64,000 nucleotides of DNA from Pseudarthrobacter chlorophenolicus. GTDB taxonomy: Bacteria; Actinomycetota; Actinomycetes; Actinomycetales; Micrococcaceae. The notes below the pieces were generated by a model. The model was not told where the DNA came from and made no database searches. It saw only the letters and a program-made list of their open reading frames with translations. Position 1 is the first letter of the stretch. Each line of letters opens with the position of its first letter. Both the position numbers and the translations under genes were made by a program. The stretch is taken from assembly GCF_000962805.1 (NCBI RefSeq), contig NZ_JZTW01000003.1, positions 1 to 64,000 of the forward strand. The letters are read 5' to 3'. Shown here piece after piece: positions 46,596-55,221 of the stretch.

Positions 46596-47795
46596 CTACA
46601 GGTCGCGGATGGTGCGCAGGGCCGCGCCGGTGAGCACCCGGATCCCAAGACCCAGCGCCTTTTCGTCCAGGATGTAGTCCCCGCGGTGCAGGTCGTATTC
46701 CTCACCGCCAGGCGTCTTGGTACCCAGCCGCATCATGGCGCCGGGAAGTTCGGCCAGGAACCAGGCGAAGTCTTCACCGCCCATGGACTGCGGGGTAAGC
46801 ACCACGGCGCTCTCGCCGATTTCAGCGCGGGCCGCTGCCTCGATGAGGGCGGTCTCGTGTTCGGAGTTGACCACGGGCGGCACTCCCCTGGTGTGTTCGA
46901 GGTGGACGTCGACGCCGTAGGGTGCGGCCACTTGGTGCACTACTTCGTCCAGCAGTTCGCCGGCGGCGTGCCACGCGTCCCTGTCCAGGCAGCGCATGGT
47001 GCCTGCCATGTAGCCGGTGCCCGGGATGGCATTGGGGGCCGAGCCCGCCGTGATCTGCCCCCATACCACCGATACGCCGCTCCGGACATCCACCCGCCGC
47101 GACAGCACGGCGGGCACATTGACGGCGATCTGCGCCAGCGCGAACACCAGGTCCTCGGTGAGGTGCGGACGGGAGGTATGGCCGCCGCGGCCGGAGAGTT
47201 CGATCCGGATGGTGTCCGAAGCCGAAGTGATAGCCCCGATGCGCGTGCCGATCTTGCCCACTTCGATCCGGGGGTCGCAGTGCAGGGCCAGGATCCGCGG
47301 AACACCGTCCAGCACACCCTGCTCGATGCACGCATGGGCGCCACCGGGCATGGTTTCCTCGGCCGGCTGGAAGATGATGCGGATGGTCGCGCCAAGGGGC
47401 GATTCCTGGTGCATGCGGTGCAGGACCAGCGCGATCCCCAGCATGGTGGTGGTGTGGACGTCGTGGCCGCAGGCGTGCGTTACGCCGTGGTTCTTTGACG
47501 CGAAGGGCAGGCCGGTTTCTTCGATGATGGGCAGGGCGTCAATGTCCCCGCGGAGCGCCGTGGCGATGGGGCCCTCACCTACATCGACGGTGAGCCCGGT
47601 CCCCTCCAGCCGGCGCGGCGCCAGGCCTGCGGCTTCCAGCCGCTCGGCCAGCTTGTCAGTGGTGCGGTACTCCTTGAACGAAAGTTCCGGATGCGCGTGC
47701 AGATCCCGGCGGAATTCGATCAGTTCCGGCAGGAGCGGCTCCAGCCACGGAGCCACCAAAGCGGTGGGTTCGGCTTCAGTAGTGTAATTGCGCAC
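46596..47795 (-). CDS. M20 family metallo-amidohydrolase
   Basis: This 399-residue enzyme belongs to the M20D group that removes acyl or amino acid groups from amides, such as hippurate hydrolase and IAA-amino acid hydrolase. Marks are FRRDLHAHPELSFKEYRT at the start, RGDIDALPI, the metal site HACGHDVHT (about residues 108-116), FQPAEE with the catalytic Glu, and a dimerisation insert with GRGGHTSRPH. The substrate is unknown. GTG 47795 has TAGAGT six bases upstream and no ribosome site. It stands alone between manC and ohrR. Confidence 0.9.
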   Translation of the reverse strand: MRNYTTEAEPTALVAPWLEPLLPELIEFRRDLHAHPELSFKEYRTTDKLAERLEAAGLAPRRLEGTGLTVDVGEGPIATALRGDIDALPIIEETGLPFASKNHGVTHACGHDVHTTTMLGIALVLHRMHQESPLGATIRIIFQPAEETMPGGAHACIEQGVLDGVPRILALHCDPRIEVGKIGTRIGAITSASDTIRIELSGRGGHTSRPHLTEDLVFALAQIAVNVPAVLSRRVDVRSGVSVVWGQITAGSAPNAIPGTGYMAGTMRCLDRDAWHAAGELLDEVVHQVAAPYGVDVHLEHTRGVPPVVNSEHETALIEAAARAEIGESAVVLTPQSMGGEDFAWFLAELPGAMMRLGTKTPGGEEYDLHRGDYILDEKALGLGIRVLTGAALRTIRDL

Positions 47796-47801
47796 TGCTT
47801 C

Positions 47802-47807
47802 ACTCTA
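47802..47807 (-). promoter_or_regulatory. -10 element for leaderless M20 mRNA
   Basis: TAGAGT ends six bases before GTG 47795. Confidence 0.5.
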
Positions 47808-47848
47808 GCGATGGTGGCCGCAATAGCGTCCATCACAGTCGCCGCGTT

Positions 47849-47880
47849 ACATCCCGGGCAACGGCCGGTGCCCGGGATGT
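47849..47880 (-). terminator. Hairpin after manC
   Basis: A 12-bp perfect stem (47849-47860 with 47869-47880) has an eight-base loop, 14 bases past the manC stop. No T run follows. Confidence 0.55.
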
Positions 47881-47894
47881 GGTTGGGGGTGACC

Positions 47895-49028
47895 CTAGAG
47901 AACGTCGGTGTCGCCGCTGGCTTTGAGGGCGTCCACCGCGGCCTTGACCCGCTGCGAGTTGGCCATGGTGGTGACCAGGAGGGCATCGGGGGTATCCACG
48001 ATCACTACGTCTTCAATGCCGATCAGGGCGATGACGCGCTTGGTGTCGGTGACCACTACGCCGCTGGAATTCTCCGTGAAGACGCGGGCACCCTCGCCCA
48101 GCACCGTGACGTCATCCACTTCCCTGGCGGAGTTGAGCCGGCCCACGGAGGCAAAGTCGCCGACGTCGTCCCACCGGAAGGTTCCGGGCACGACGGCGAC
48201 GTCCCCGGCTTCCGCGGCGGGTTCGGCCACTGCGTAGTCGATGGCGATCTTCGGCAGCGTGGGCCACACCCGCGCGGTGACAACATCCCGCTCCGGAGTG
48301 TCCCAGGCACGGGCGATTTCCTGCAGCCCCTGGAACAGTTCGGGCTGGTTGGCTTCCAGGTGCTTGAGCAGAAGCGCCACCGGAGCGACGAACATGCCGG
48401 CGTTCCAGACGTAGTTGCCGCTTTCAACGTATTGCTGGGCCACCGTCTCATCCGGCTTTTCGACGAATTCCACAACGTCCTGCGCGCTGGGCGCTCCTTC
48501 GACGCGGAGCTCCTGGCCCGAACGGATGTAGCCGAAGCCCGTGGATGGGTGGGTGGGCTTGATGCCGATCGTGACGATCTTCCCGGCGGCTGCGGTGTAG
48601 ATCGCCTCGCGGACTGCTTCCTGGAAGAGCTGGTCAGGGCTGATCACCTGGTCCGCGGCGAAGGACCCCATGATGGTGTCGGGATCGCGTTCGTGCAGGA
48701 TGGCGGCAGCGAGTCCGATTGCGGCACCGGAATCCTTCGGCTCGGATTCAAGCACCAGGTCCGCGTCCTGTACCTCCGGAAGCTGCCTGCACACTGCATC
48801 GCGGTGCGCCTTTCCGGTGACCACCAGCATCCGGTCCCCCGCGAGCGGTTGGAGCCGGTCGTAGGTGGCGCGCAGCAAGGTGCTGCCCGAACCGGTGAGG
48901 TCGTGGAGGAACTTGGGAGCTGCGGCTCGTGACAGGGGCCAGAGGCGGGTCCCCACTCCGCCCGCCGGAATCACCGCGTAGAAGCGGTCCAGAGGTGATG
49001 CCGGGCTTGTCACTTTGTCTGTACTCAT
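47895..49028 (-). CDS. manC: Mannose-1-phosphate guanylyltransferase
   Basis: This 377-residue enzyme makes GDP-mannose from GTP and mannose-1-phosphate for glycolipids and wall glycans. The nucleotide-binding PAGGVGTRLWPLSRAAAPKFL is at about residues 20-40, and the sugar-binding VEFVEKPD and NAGMFVAP motifs follow. It lacks the C-terminal isomerase cupin of bifunctional enzymes. ATG 49028 was chosen because it follows TAAAGT by eight bases and gives the expected N terminus; the frame runs 39 codons further upstream without support. It is divergent from sdhCDAB. Confidence 0.92.
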   Translation of the reverse strand: MSTDKVTSPASPLDRFYAVIPAGGVGTRLWPLSRAAAPKFLHDLTGSGSTLLRATYDRLQPLAGDRMLVVTGKAHRDAVCRQLPEVQDADLVLESEPKDSGAAIGLAAAILHERDPDTIMGSFAADQVISPDQLFQEAVREAIYTAAAGKIVTIGIKPTHPSTGFGYIRSGQELRVEGAPSAQDVVEFVEKPDETVAQQYVESGNYVWNAGMFVAPVALLLKHLEANQPELFQGLQEIARAWDTPERDVVTARVWPTLPKIAIDYAVAEPAAEAGDVAVVPGTFRWDDVGDFASVGRLNSAREVDDVTVLGEGARVFTENSSGVVVTDTKRVIALIGIEDVVIVDTPDALLVTTMANSQRVKAAVDALKASGDTDVL

Positions 49029-49192
49029 CAAGGCCCACTTTAGCCGAACGGGTGCGGTTGGCTGCGTAGACGGACCCGCGCCCGGAGCCATGCCTGAATG
49101 CAGGACAGCCGCTGTCGGAGCAAGGCTTTGTGGCGTTTGTCTCAAAAAATCAGAAAAACCGCGCCACTGCTGGGCAGCAAGATGCTCCTAAA

Positions 49193-49221
49193 TTGAATAA
49201 GCTGTGAGCGAAGCCTAGATT
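49193..49221 (+). promoter_or_regulatory. Probable sdhCDAB promoter
   Basis: TTGAAT (49193-49198) and TAGATT (49216-49221) are 17 bases apart, a good match to a vegetative promoter. The leader would be about 82 bases. Confidence 0.55.
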
Positions 49222-49309
49222 TAGGCCTGAGCTACGAGTGCTCTCGCAGCAGGCGTTCCCCCCGCGTGGATCTCATGCCAGCGCCGCTGTGTTGCAGGGA
49301 GGTTTATCA

Positions 49310-49690
49310 GTGCCGACAAAACCAGCTGGCACCTTGTACCGCGGCCGTGAAGGCATGTGGTCATGGGTAGGACACCGGATTACCGGTGTAGTGATCTTTT
49401 TCTTCTTGTTGGTCCACGTGCTGGACACAAGCCTGGTGCGTGTGTCCCCGGAGGCGTACACCGCCGTCATTGGCGCCTACAAGAATCCGCTGATGGCACT
49501 GGGTGAGACCGGCCTTGTCGCTGCGATCGTGTTCCACGCCTTCAACGGCCTGCGCATCATCGCAGTGGACTTCTGGAAGAAGGGCGCCAAGTACCAGCGC
49601 CAGATGCTCTGGGCAGTCCTGGGCCTCTGGGTTGTCACCATGGTTGCCTTCTCCATCCGCCACCTGTCCCTCGCCCTCGGAGGTCACTAA
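49310..49690 (+). CDS. sdhC: Succinate dehydrogenase cytochrome b556 subunit
   Basis: This 126-residue membrane subunit anchors complex II and helps bind haem and quinone. It has three helices; the opening PAGTLYRGREGMWSWVGHRITGV contains the SdhC signature with a conserved Ser/Arg region, and FHAFNGLRIIAVDFW holds the likely haem His. GTG 49310 is chosen for the GGGAGG seven bases upstream. sdhD follows after three bases. Confidence 0.93.
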   Translation: MPTKPAGTLYRGREGMWSWVGHRITGVVIFFFLLVHVLDTSLVRVSPEAYTAVIGAYKNPLMALGETGLVAAIVFHAFNGLRIIAVDFWKKGAKYQRQMLWAVLGLWVVTMVAFSIRHLSLALGGH

Positions 49691-49693
49691 GCC

Positions 49694-50155
49694 ATGACTG
49701 CAACCATCGAGAGCCCCCGCAGCGGGCGGATCGCACCCCAGTACCGCCGCAACGGCGGGAGCCGGGGCAACTTCGAGATGATCGCCTGGCTGTTCATGCG
49801 CCTCTCCGGCGTGGTGCTGGTGGTCCTCATCTTCGGGCACCTGTTCGTGAACCTCATGGTCGGCGAAGGCATCCACGCCATCGACTTCGGCTTCGTGGCC
49901 GGCAAGTGGGCGGATCCGTTCTGGCAGTTCTGGGACCTGGCCATGCTGTGGCTGGCCATGCTGCACGGCACAAACGGCGTGCGCACCATCATCAACGACT
50001 ACGCCGAGAAGGATTCAACCCGCCGCTGGTTGAAGACGGTCCTCTACTCGGCCACAGTGGTCATCATCGTCCTGGGCACCCTGGTGATCTTCACCTTCGA
50101 TCCGTGCCCCGTGGTGGACGGCGTTCCGCTGCCTGGCGGTTTCTGCCCTGCCTAG
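49694..50155 (+). CDS. sdhD: Succinate dehydrogenase hydrophobic membrane anchor
   Basis: This 153-residue subunit pairs with SdhC. It has three helices, with FEMIAWLFMRLSGVVLVVLIFGHLFVN in the first, where the His may bind haem, and AMLHGTNGVRTIINDY in the second and third. A polar N-terminal stretch of about 28 residues lies in the cytoplasm. A hairpin of ten base pairs lies 14 bases past its stop, before sdhA. Confidence 0.92.
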   Translation: MTATIESPRSGRIAPQYRRNGGSRGNFEMIAWLFMRLSGVVLVVLIFGHLFVNLMVGEGIHAIDFGFVAGKWADPFWQFWDLAMLWLAMLHGTNGVRTIINDYAEKDSTRRWLKTVLYSATVVIIVLGTLVIFTFDPCPVVDGVPLPGGFCPA

Positions 50156-50169
50156 CACCAGCATCATCC

Positions 50170-50196
50170 CGGGCCCGCGGGCATAGACCGCGGGCC
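50170..50196 (+). other. Intercistronic hairpin between sdhD and sdhA
   Basis: GGGCCCGCGG (50170-50179) pairs perfectly with 50187-50196. It could be a partial terminator or an mRNA stability element setting the ratio of anchor to catalytic subunits; it is not followed by a T run. Confidence 0.45.
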
Positions 50197-50265
50197 CTGT
50201 TGTGCGGGGACAGCAACACGCCCCCGTTTGTTTTATTGCGAATTTTGAGAGAAAGAGCGTCTGGT

Positions 50266-52065
50266 ATGCAGGTCCATAAGTACGACGTCGTCATCGTCGG
50301 TGCCGGTGGCGCTGGCATGCGCGCCGCGATCGAATCCGGTCAGCGCGCGCGCACAGCAGTACTGACCAAGCTCTACCCCACCCGCTCGCACACCGGTGCG
50401 GCGCAGGGTGGCATGTGTGCAGCCCTTGCCAATGTCGAGGAAGACAACTGGGAGTGGCACACGTTCGACACCGTCAAGGGCGGTGACTACCTGGTGGACC
50501 AGGACGCCGCCGAGGTCATGGCCAAGGAAGCCATCGACGCCGTGCTTGACCTGGAGAAGATGGGCCTGCCGTTCAACCGCACGCCCGAAGGCCGCATCGA
50601 CCAGCGCCGCTTCGGTGGCCACACCCGCGACCACGGCAAGGCCCCCGTCCGCCGTGCGTGCTACGCAGCGGACCGTACCGGCCACATGATCCTGCAGACC
50701 CTGTACCAAAACTGCGTCAAGCACAACGTTGAGTTCTACAACGAGTACTACGTCCTGGACCTGCTGACGGTCGAAGAGGATGCAGTCCGCGAAGACGGCA
50801 CCTCCTACAAGCAGAAGCGCGTCGCGGGTGTAGTCTCCTACGACCTCGCCACCGGCGAACTGCACGTGTTCCAGGCCAAGTCCGTGGTGTTCGCATCCGG
50901 CGGCGCCGGCAAGGTCTTCAAGACCACCTCCAACGCCCACACCCTGACCGGCGACGGCATGGGCATCGCGTTCCGCCGCGGCATCCCCCTGGAGGACATG
51001 GAGTTCTTCCAGTTCCACCCGACAGGCCTTGCGGGCCTGGGCATCCTCCTTTCGGAGGCCGCCCGCGGTGAGGGCGCCATCCTGCGCAACTCGGACGGTG
51101 AACGCTTCATGGAGCGGTACGCCCCCACCATCAAGGACCTGGCACCGCGAGACATCGTGGCCCGTTCCATGGCCAACGAAGTCCGGGAAGGCCGCGGTTG
51201 CGGCCCTAACAAGGACTACGTCCTCCTGGACCTGACCCACCTGGAACCGGCGCACATCGACGCCAAGCTTCCGGACATCACCGAGTTCGCCCGCACCTAC
51301 CTTGGCGTGGAGCCCTACACGGAGCCGGTGCCGGTGTTCCCCACCGCGCACTACGCCATGGGCGGCATCCCCACGAACATCGAAACCGAAGTCCTCCAGG
51401 ACAACGACACCGTGATCCCCGGCCTGTACGCCGCGGGTGAGGTGGCCTGCGTGTCCGTGCACGGCTCCAACCGCCTGGGCACCAACTCCCTGCTGGACAT
51501 CAACGTATTCGGCAAGCGTGCCGGCGTTGCCGCCGCGGAATACGCCAAGACGGCCCAGTTCGTGGAACTGCCGGAGAACCCGCTGGACTACACCACGGAA
51601 CTGCTGGACATCGCCCGCAACGGCACCGGCGACGAGAAGGTGGCCCAGATCCGCAAGGAACTGCAGGACACCATGGACGCCAACATGCAGGTGTTCCGCA
51701 CCGCGGACACCCTGAACCAGGTCCTGAGCGACATCGCCTCCTTCGAGGAGCGCTACAAGCACATCAACGTGCAGGACAAGGGAAAGCGCTTCAACCTTGA
51801 CCTCCTCGAGGCCGTGGAACTGGGCTTCCTGCTGGAACTGGCCAAGGTCATGACTGTTGCTGCCCTGCACCGCGAGGAATCCCGCGGCGGACACTTCCGC
51901 GAGGACTTCCCGGACCGTGACGACGAGAAATTCATGAAGCACTCCATGGCGTACAAGGATGACCACGCGCCGGCTGACGGATCGGCGGAAGCAATCGCCG
52001 GTATCCGGCTGGCCACCAAGCCGGTCGTCTTTACCCGCTACGAGCCGATGGTGAGGAAGTACTAA
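50266..52065 (+). CDS. sdhA: Succinate dehydrogenase flavoprotein subunit
   Basis: This 599-residue catalytic subunit oxidises succinate to fumarate with covalently bound FAD. VVIVGAGGAGMRAAIESG binds FAD, RSHTGAAQGGM holds the His that carries it, and FHPTG, GGHTRDHGKAPVRRACYAAD and the C-terminal SNRLGTNSLLDINVFG motifs are in place. ATG 50266 gives the normal start; a frame open from 49906 overlaps sdhD and is not used. sdhB follows after one base. Confidence 0.97.
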   Translation: MQVHKYDVVIVGAGGAGMRAAIESGQRARTAVLTKLYPTRSHTGAAQGGMCAALANVEEDNWEWHTFDTVKGGDYLVDQDAAEVMAKEAIDAVLDLEKMGLPFNRTPEGRIDQRRFGGHTRDHGKAPVRRACYAADRTGHMILQTLYQNCVKHNVEFYNEYYVLDLLTVEEDAVREDGTSYKQKRVAGVVSYDLATGELHVFQAKSVVFASGGAGKVFKTTSNAHTLTGDGMGIAFRRGIPLEDMEFFQFHPTGLAGLGILLSEAARGEGAILRNSDGERFMERYAPTIKDLAPRDIVARSMANEVREGRGCGPNKDYVLLDLTHLEPAHIDAKLPDITEFARTYLGVEPYTEPVPVFPTAHYAMGGIPTNIETEVLQDNDTVIPGLYAAGEVACVSVHGSNRLGTNSLLDINVFGKRAGVAAAEYAKTAQFVELPENPLDYTTELLDIARNGTGDEKVAQIRKELQDTMDANMQVFRTADTLNQVLSDIASFEERYKHINVQDKGKRFNLDLLEAVELGFLLELAKVMTVAALHREESRGGHFREDFPDRDDEKFMKHSMAYKDDHAPADGSAEAIAGIRLATKPVVFTRYEPMVRKY

Positions 52066-52066
52066 G

Positions 52067-52849
52067 ATGACCGCTGAAATCGCTGAGCCAGCCTCAAAGA
52101 TTGAACTGCCTGCCGGCGTCGGCGGGGGCGGCGAAATCCCCACGTTCGATGTCCACATGCGCGTCCGGCGGTACAACCCGGAGGTCTCGGAAGAGGCCAC
52201 CTGGGACGATTACCACCTCACCATGTACGGCACGGACCGCGTCCTGGACGCCCTGCACAAGGTCAAGTGGGAGATGGACGGCAGCCTGTCGTTCCGCCGC
52301 TCCTGCGCCCACGGCGTGTGCGGCTCCGATGCCATGCGCATCAACGGCCGCAACCGCCTTGCCTGCAAGACCCTCCTGAAGGACCTTGACACGTCCAAGC
52401 CCATCACTGTGGAACCCATCAAGGGCCTGCCGGTGGAGAAGGACCTCATCGTGGACATGGAGCCGTTCTTCCAGTCCTACCGGGAGGTTATGCCGTTCCT
52501 GATCAACAAGGGCCACGAGCCCACCAAGGAACGCCTCCAGTCCGCTGAGGACCGTGAGCGCTTCGACGACACCACCAAGTGCATCCTTTGCGCTGCGTGC
52601 ACGTCCTCCTGCCCGGTCTTCTGGACCGACGGCCAGTACTTTGGCCCGGCGGCCATCGTGAACGCGCACCGCTTCATTTTCGATTCCCGTGATGACGCCG
52701 GCGACATGCGCCTCGAGATCCTCAATGACAAGGAAGGCGTGTGGCGCTGCCGCACCACCTTCAACTGCTCCGAGGCCTGCCCCCGCGGCATCCAGGTGAC
52801 GCAGGCGATCGCCGAGGTCAAGCAGGCGATCCTGTCCCGCAAGATCTGA
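52067..52849 (+). CDS. sdhB: Succinate dehydrogenase iron-sulfur subunit
   Basis: This 260-residue subunit passes electrons from SdhA to the membrane quinone. The [2Fe-2S] ligands lie in SCAHGVCGSDAMRINGRNRLAC (about residues 83-104), and the [4Fe-4S] and [3Fe-4S] ligands in CILCAACTSSCPVFW and CSEACPRGIQ. It is the last gene of sdhCDAB, and a strong terminator starts 15 bases after its stop. Confidence 0.97.
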   Translation: MTAEIAEPASKIELPAGVGGGGEIPTFDVHMRVRRYNPEVSEEATWDDYHLTMYGTDRVLDALHKVKWEMDGSLSFRRSCAHGVCGSDAMRINGRNRLACKTLLKDLDTSKPITVEPIKGLPVEKDLIVDMEPFFQSYREVMPFLINKGHEPTKERLQSAEDRERFDDTTKCILCAACTSSCPVFWTDGQYFGPAAIVNAHRFIFDSRDDAGDMRLEILNDKEGVWRCRTTFNCSEACPRGIQVTQAIAEVKQAILSRKI

Positions 52850-52863
52850 CGTAGGAACAACCT

Positions 52864-52906
52864 GACGACGGCGCCGTCCCCACTCAAGGGGGCTGGCGCC
52901 GTCGTC
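52864..52906 (+). terminator. sdhCDAB terminator
   Basis: A 12-bp perfect stem (52864-52875 with 52895-52906) with a further inner CCCC/GGGG pairing follows sdhB. It lacks a long T run. Confidence 0.75.
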
Positions 52907-52925
52907 GTATCATCACCAAAACGCA

Positions 52926-52988
52926 CGTTGCCCTATCAGATATGGTCCCTAAAACCGGGTTTTAGGAGCCTTATCTGATAGGGCAACG
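52926..52988. repeat. 63-bp near-perfect palindrome before the hydrolase gene
   Basis: Outer arms of 17 bp (52926-52942 with 52972-52988) match perfectly. After a few mismatches an inner palindrome CCTAAAACC-g-GGTTTTAGG continues to the exact centre at 52957. It ends three bases before the A/G-rich ribosome site of the hydrolase gene. It may be an operator, an mRNA hairpin or a small repeat element. Confidence 0.75.
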
Positions 52989-53010
52989 GCAGGAAAAGGA
53001 AGGGGACACC

Positions 53011-53781
53011 GTGTCCCGCACAGAGAAGGTCACATTCGCCGGTTCCACCGGAGAGATGCTGTCCGGGATCATCGATGTTCCGGAAGTCCCCGTCAAGGGC
53101 TGGGGCGTGTTCTCGCACGGATTTACCCTGGGCAAGGACAGCCCGTCCGCATCCCGGATGTGCAAGGCCCTTGCGGACAGTGGCGTGGGCATGCTGCGGT
53201 TCGACAACCTGGGCCTGGGCGGTTCGGCCGGCGAGTGGTCTGCCGGTTCCTTCAGCCATAAGGTTGCCGACACGGTCAAGGCTGCGGAGTTCATGCGCAG
53301 CGAGGGCAAGGAAATTTCGCTGCTGGTGGGACACTCCTTCGGCGGCGCGGCAGTCCTGGCCGCGGCCCGTGAGATCCCGGAGCTCGACGCCGTTGCAACA
53401 GTTGGCGCACCGTTCTCGCCCAAGCACGTGGCCCACGTCTTCGACGCGGCCCTGGACCGGATCCTGAGCGAAGGCAGCGCCGAAGTTGACCTGGGCGGCA
53501 AGCGGGTGGAGATTCGCAGGCACTTCGTGGAGGACCTGGAAAACGCCGACCTTACGGACTGCATCCGCCAGCTGCACAAACCGCTGATGGTGCTCCACTC
53601 CCCCACTGACAACACCGTAGGTATCGAGAATGCCAGCACGATCTTCCAGACCGCCCGGCACCCCCGGAACTTTGTCTCCCTGGAAGGCAGCGACCACCTC
53701 CTGACCGGCAAGGGGCAGGCCGCGCGGGCGGCCAGGATCATCGCGGCCTGGGCCGACCAGTACCTCGACGCCGCGCACTGA
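53011..53781 (+). CDS. Alpha/beta hydrolase
   Basis: This 256-residue hydrolase resembles the N-terminal part of hydrolase-OsmC fusion proteins, but no OsmC part is present. The nucleophile Ser is in the elbow VGHSFGGAAV (about residues 108-117), the acid is likely the Asp in LHSPTDNTVG, and the His is in EGSDHLLTGKG. The oxyanion region is FSHGFTLGKDSPS. No signal peptide is seen. The substrate is unknown. The GTG start follows AAGGAAGGGG. A 63-bp palindrome lies immediately upstream and should matter for its expression. Confidence 0.86.
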   Translation: MSRTEKVTFAGSTGEMLSGIIDVPEVPVKGWGVFSHGFTLGKDSPSASRMCKALADSGVGMLRFDNLGLGGSAGEWSAGSFSHKVADTVKAAEFMRSEGKEISLLVGHSFGGAAVLAAAREIPELDAVATVGAPFSPKHVAHVFDAALDRILSEGSAEVDLGGKRVEIRRHFVEDLENADLTDCIRQLHKPLMVLHSPTDNTVGIENASTIFQTARHPRNFVSLEGSDHLLTGKGQAARAARIIAAWADQYLDAAH

Positions 53782-53815
53782 CCGGCTCCCTTGCTGCCGG
53801 CCATCCGGGCGCGGC

Positions 53816-55114
53816 CTATTTGCCGATGGCGGCCTTGCTCTCGCTGATCCACTGCTCCGCCGCCTTCTCCGGCGTCAGCCGCTCGAACAGCACCTCTGTG
53901 TTGATCCGCGCCGTGATCTCGGAGACCGCCGTCGAACCCGTGGGCCCGATGTAGGTGGGCGCGAAGTCCATCTTGCCGATCTCGCCGATGTAGGCGGCCT
54001 CCACCTTGCCCTGCGGTGTCAGGAGGTCCTGGATGGCCGAGCGCATTTCAGGGTTGCTTGGCACGCCGCGGTCGCTCTGGATGATCTTGGCCGCGGACTG
54101 GTTGTTGACCAGGAAGTTCACGAGCTTGGCGGCGGCCTCGGTGTGCTTGCTGCGGGCAGAAATGGTGTAGAACTGCGACGACTGGAGCCAGATGCCCGGT
54201 GTCGGCTTTTCGCCGGGGAGCTTGAGGAGTTTCAGTTCGGCGCCGGAGGCCTTGCTGAGCGCTGTCAGGGAGTTGCTCCAGGTGAGCATCATGCCGGCCT
54301 GTCCCATGCCCATGAGGGTCTGTTCGGTGCTGACGTTGAGCTTTTCCACCGTTTCCGAGGCGTTGGGCGCGGCACCGGACTCGCTGAGCTTGAGCGAGAA
54401 GTCGAAGTAGTCCTGCACGGTCTCCTTGGTGAGGCCAAGCTGGCCGTCCTGGGTGTAGAGGGACTCTCCCCGCTGCCGGGCGAAGGCGTCCAGGGAGTCG
54501 TGGGTGAGGACCGTTGCCGTGCCGTAGGTGCCCTTGGGGCTCTTCGACGTCACGCTCGCGGCGGTTTGGGCGAAGTCCTCCCAGCTCCAGGTGGTGTCAT
54601 CAGGGAGTGGAACGCCGGCCGCCGCAAAAACAGCCGGGTTCACCACGATGGCGAGGGCATTGGCGCCCGTGGAGATGCCGTACTGCTTGCCCTGGACCTG
54701 GCCGTTATCCAGCGCGCCCTGGTCCAGTTTGCCGAGGTCGAGCTGACCTGACACTTTGGCGAGATCAAGCAGCGCTCCACGGTTGGCGTATTCCGCCGGA
54801 TAGGCGCCGCCCATGGTGATGACGTCCGGCGCATCGTTGGCGGCCACCTGGGTGGCGAGTTTATCGAAATATCCGCCGATGTCCCCGAACTCGGGTTTCA
54901 CCGTGATGTCCGGGTTGGCGGCTTCGAATTCTGCGATGGCCTTGTTGGTGAGCTCAGCGCGCCCCGCATTGCCCCACCAGGCGAACCGGATCTCCACCGG
55001 CCCGTCAGAGGTCCCGCCCGACGGCGCGGAACATGCGGCTGTCAGTCCAAGCAGGCATGCCGCACTGAGCATTGCGACGGTTTTACGGAGGCGGTGGGTA
55101 CTGTGACGCGTCAT
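53816..55114 (-). CDS. Family 1 extracellular solute-binding lipoprotein (sugar ABC type)
   Basis: This 432-residue lipoprotein has a signal peptide with lipobox LTAAC (Cys near residue 28) and a carbohydrate-binding-protein fold. Marks are IRFAWWGNAGRAELTNKAIAEFEAANPDI at the start, DVITMGGAYPAEYANRGALLDL and the C-terminal ATPase-independent docking helices. The ligand is probably an oligosaccharide. No permease or ATPase gene is nearby, so it is an orphan or works with a distant transporter. A LacI-type palindrome overlapping a CRP-like site lies 31-50 bases upstream, which fits sugar induction under catabolite control. Confidence 0.89.
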   Translation of the reverse strand: MTRHSTHRLRKTVAMLSAACLLGLTAACSAPSGGTSDGPVEIRFAWWGNAGRAELTNKAIAEFEAANPDITVKPEFGDIGGYFDKLATQVAANDAPDVITMGGAYPAEYANRGALLDLAKVSGQLDLGKLDQGALDNGQVQGKQYGISTGANALAIVVNPAVFAAAGVPLPDDTTWSWEDFAQTAASVTSKSPKGTYGTATVLTHDSLDAFARQRGESLYTQDGQLGLTKETVQDYFDFSLKLSESGAAPNASETVEKLNVSTEQTLMGMGQAGMMLTWSNSLTALSKASGAELKLLKLPGEKPTPGIWLQSSQFYTISARSKHTEAAAKLVNFLVNNQSAAKIIQSDRGVPSNPEMRSAIQDLLTPQGKVEAAYIGEIGKMDFAPTYIGPTGSTAVSEITARINTEVLFERLTPEKAAEQWISESKAAIGK

Positions 55115-55144
55115 CGGGCCAGCTTCTTCCCTCGTCAGAAAACG

Positions 55145-55156
55145 GTTTCGTGAAAC
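55145..55156. promoter_or_regulatory. Possible LacI-family operator
   Basis: GTTTC-GT-GAAAC resembles the core of LacI/GalR family sites. It lies 31 bases before the sugar-binding lipoprotein start and overlaps the CRP-like site. Confidence 0.35.
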
Positions 55157-55164
55157 GTATCACA
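55149..55164. promoter_or_regulatory. CRP/GlxR-like site upstream of the sugar-binding lipoprotein
   Basis: CGTGA-N6-TCACA matches TGTGA-N6-TCACA at nine of ten bases; the centre is 42.5 bases before the ATG. Confidence 0.5.
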
Positions 55165-55221
55165 AAGGGATAGGCCGCCAACAGGCCCTGCCGAATCCAG
55201 TGGGCACCGGGCGCAGGCTGC

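Noticed and set aside
49026..49045. manC as another leaderless gene
   Set aside because: TAAAGT is eight bases from the ATG, outside the strict six or seven seen elsewhere, so it was not counted.
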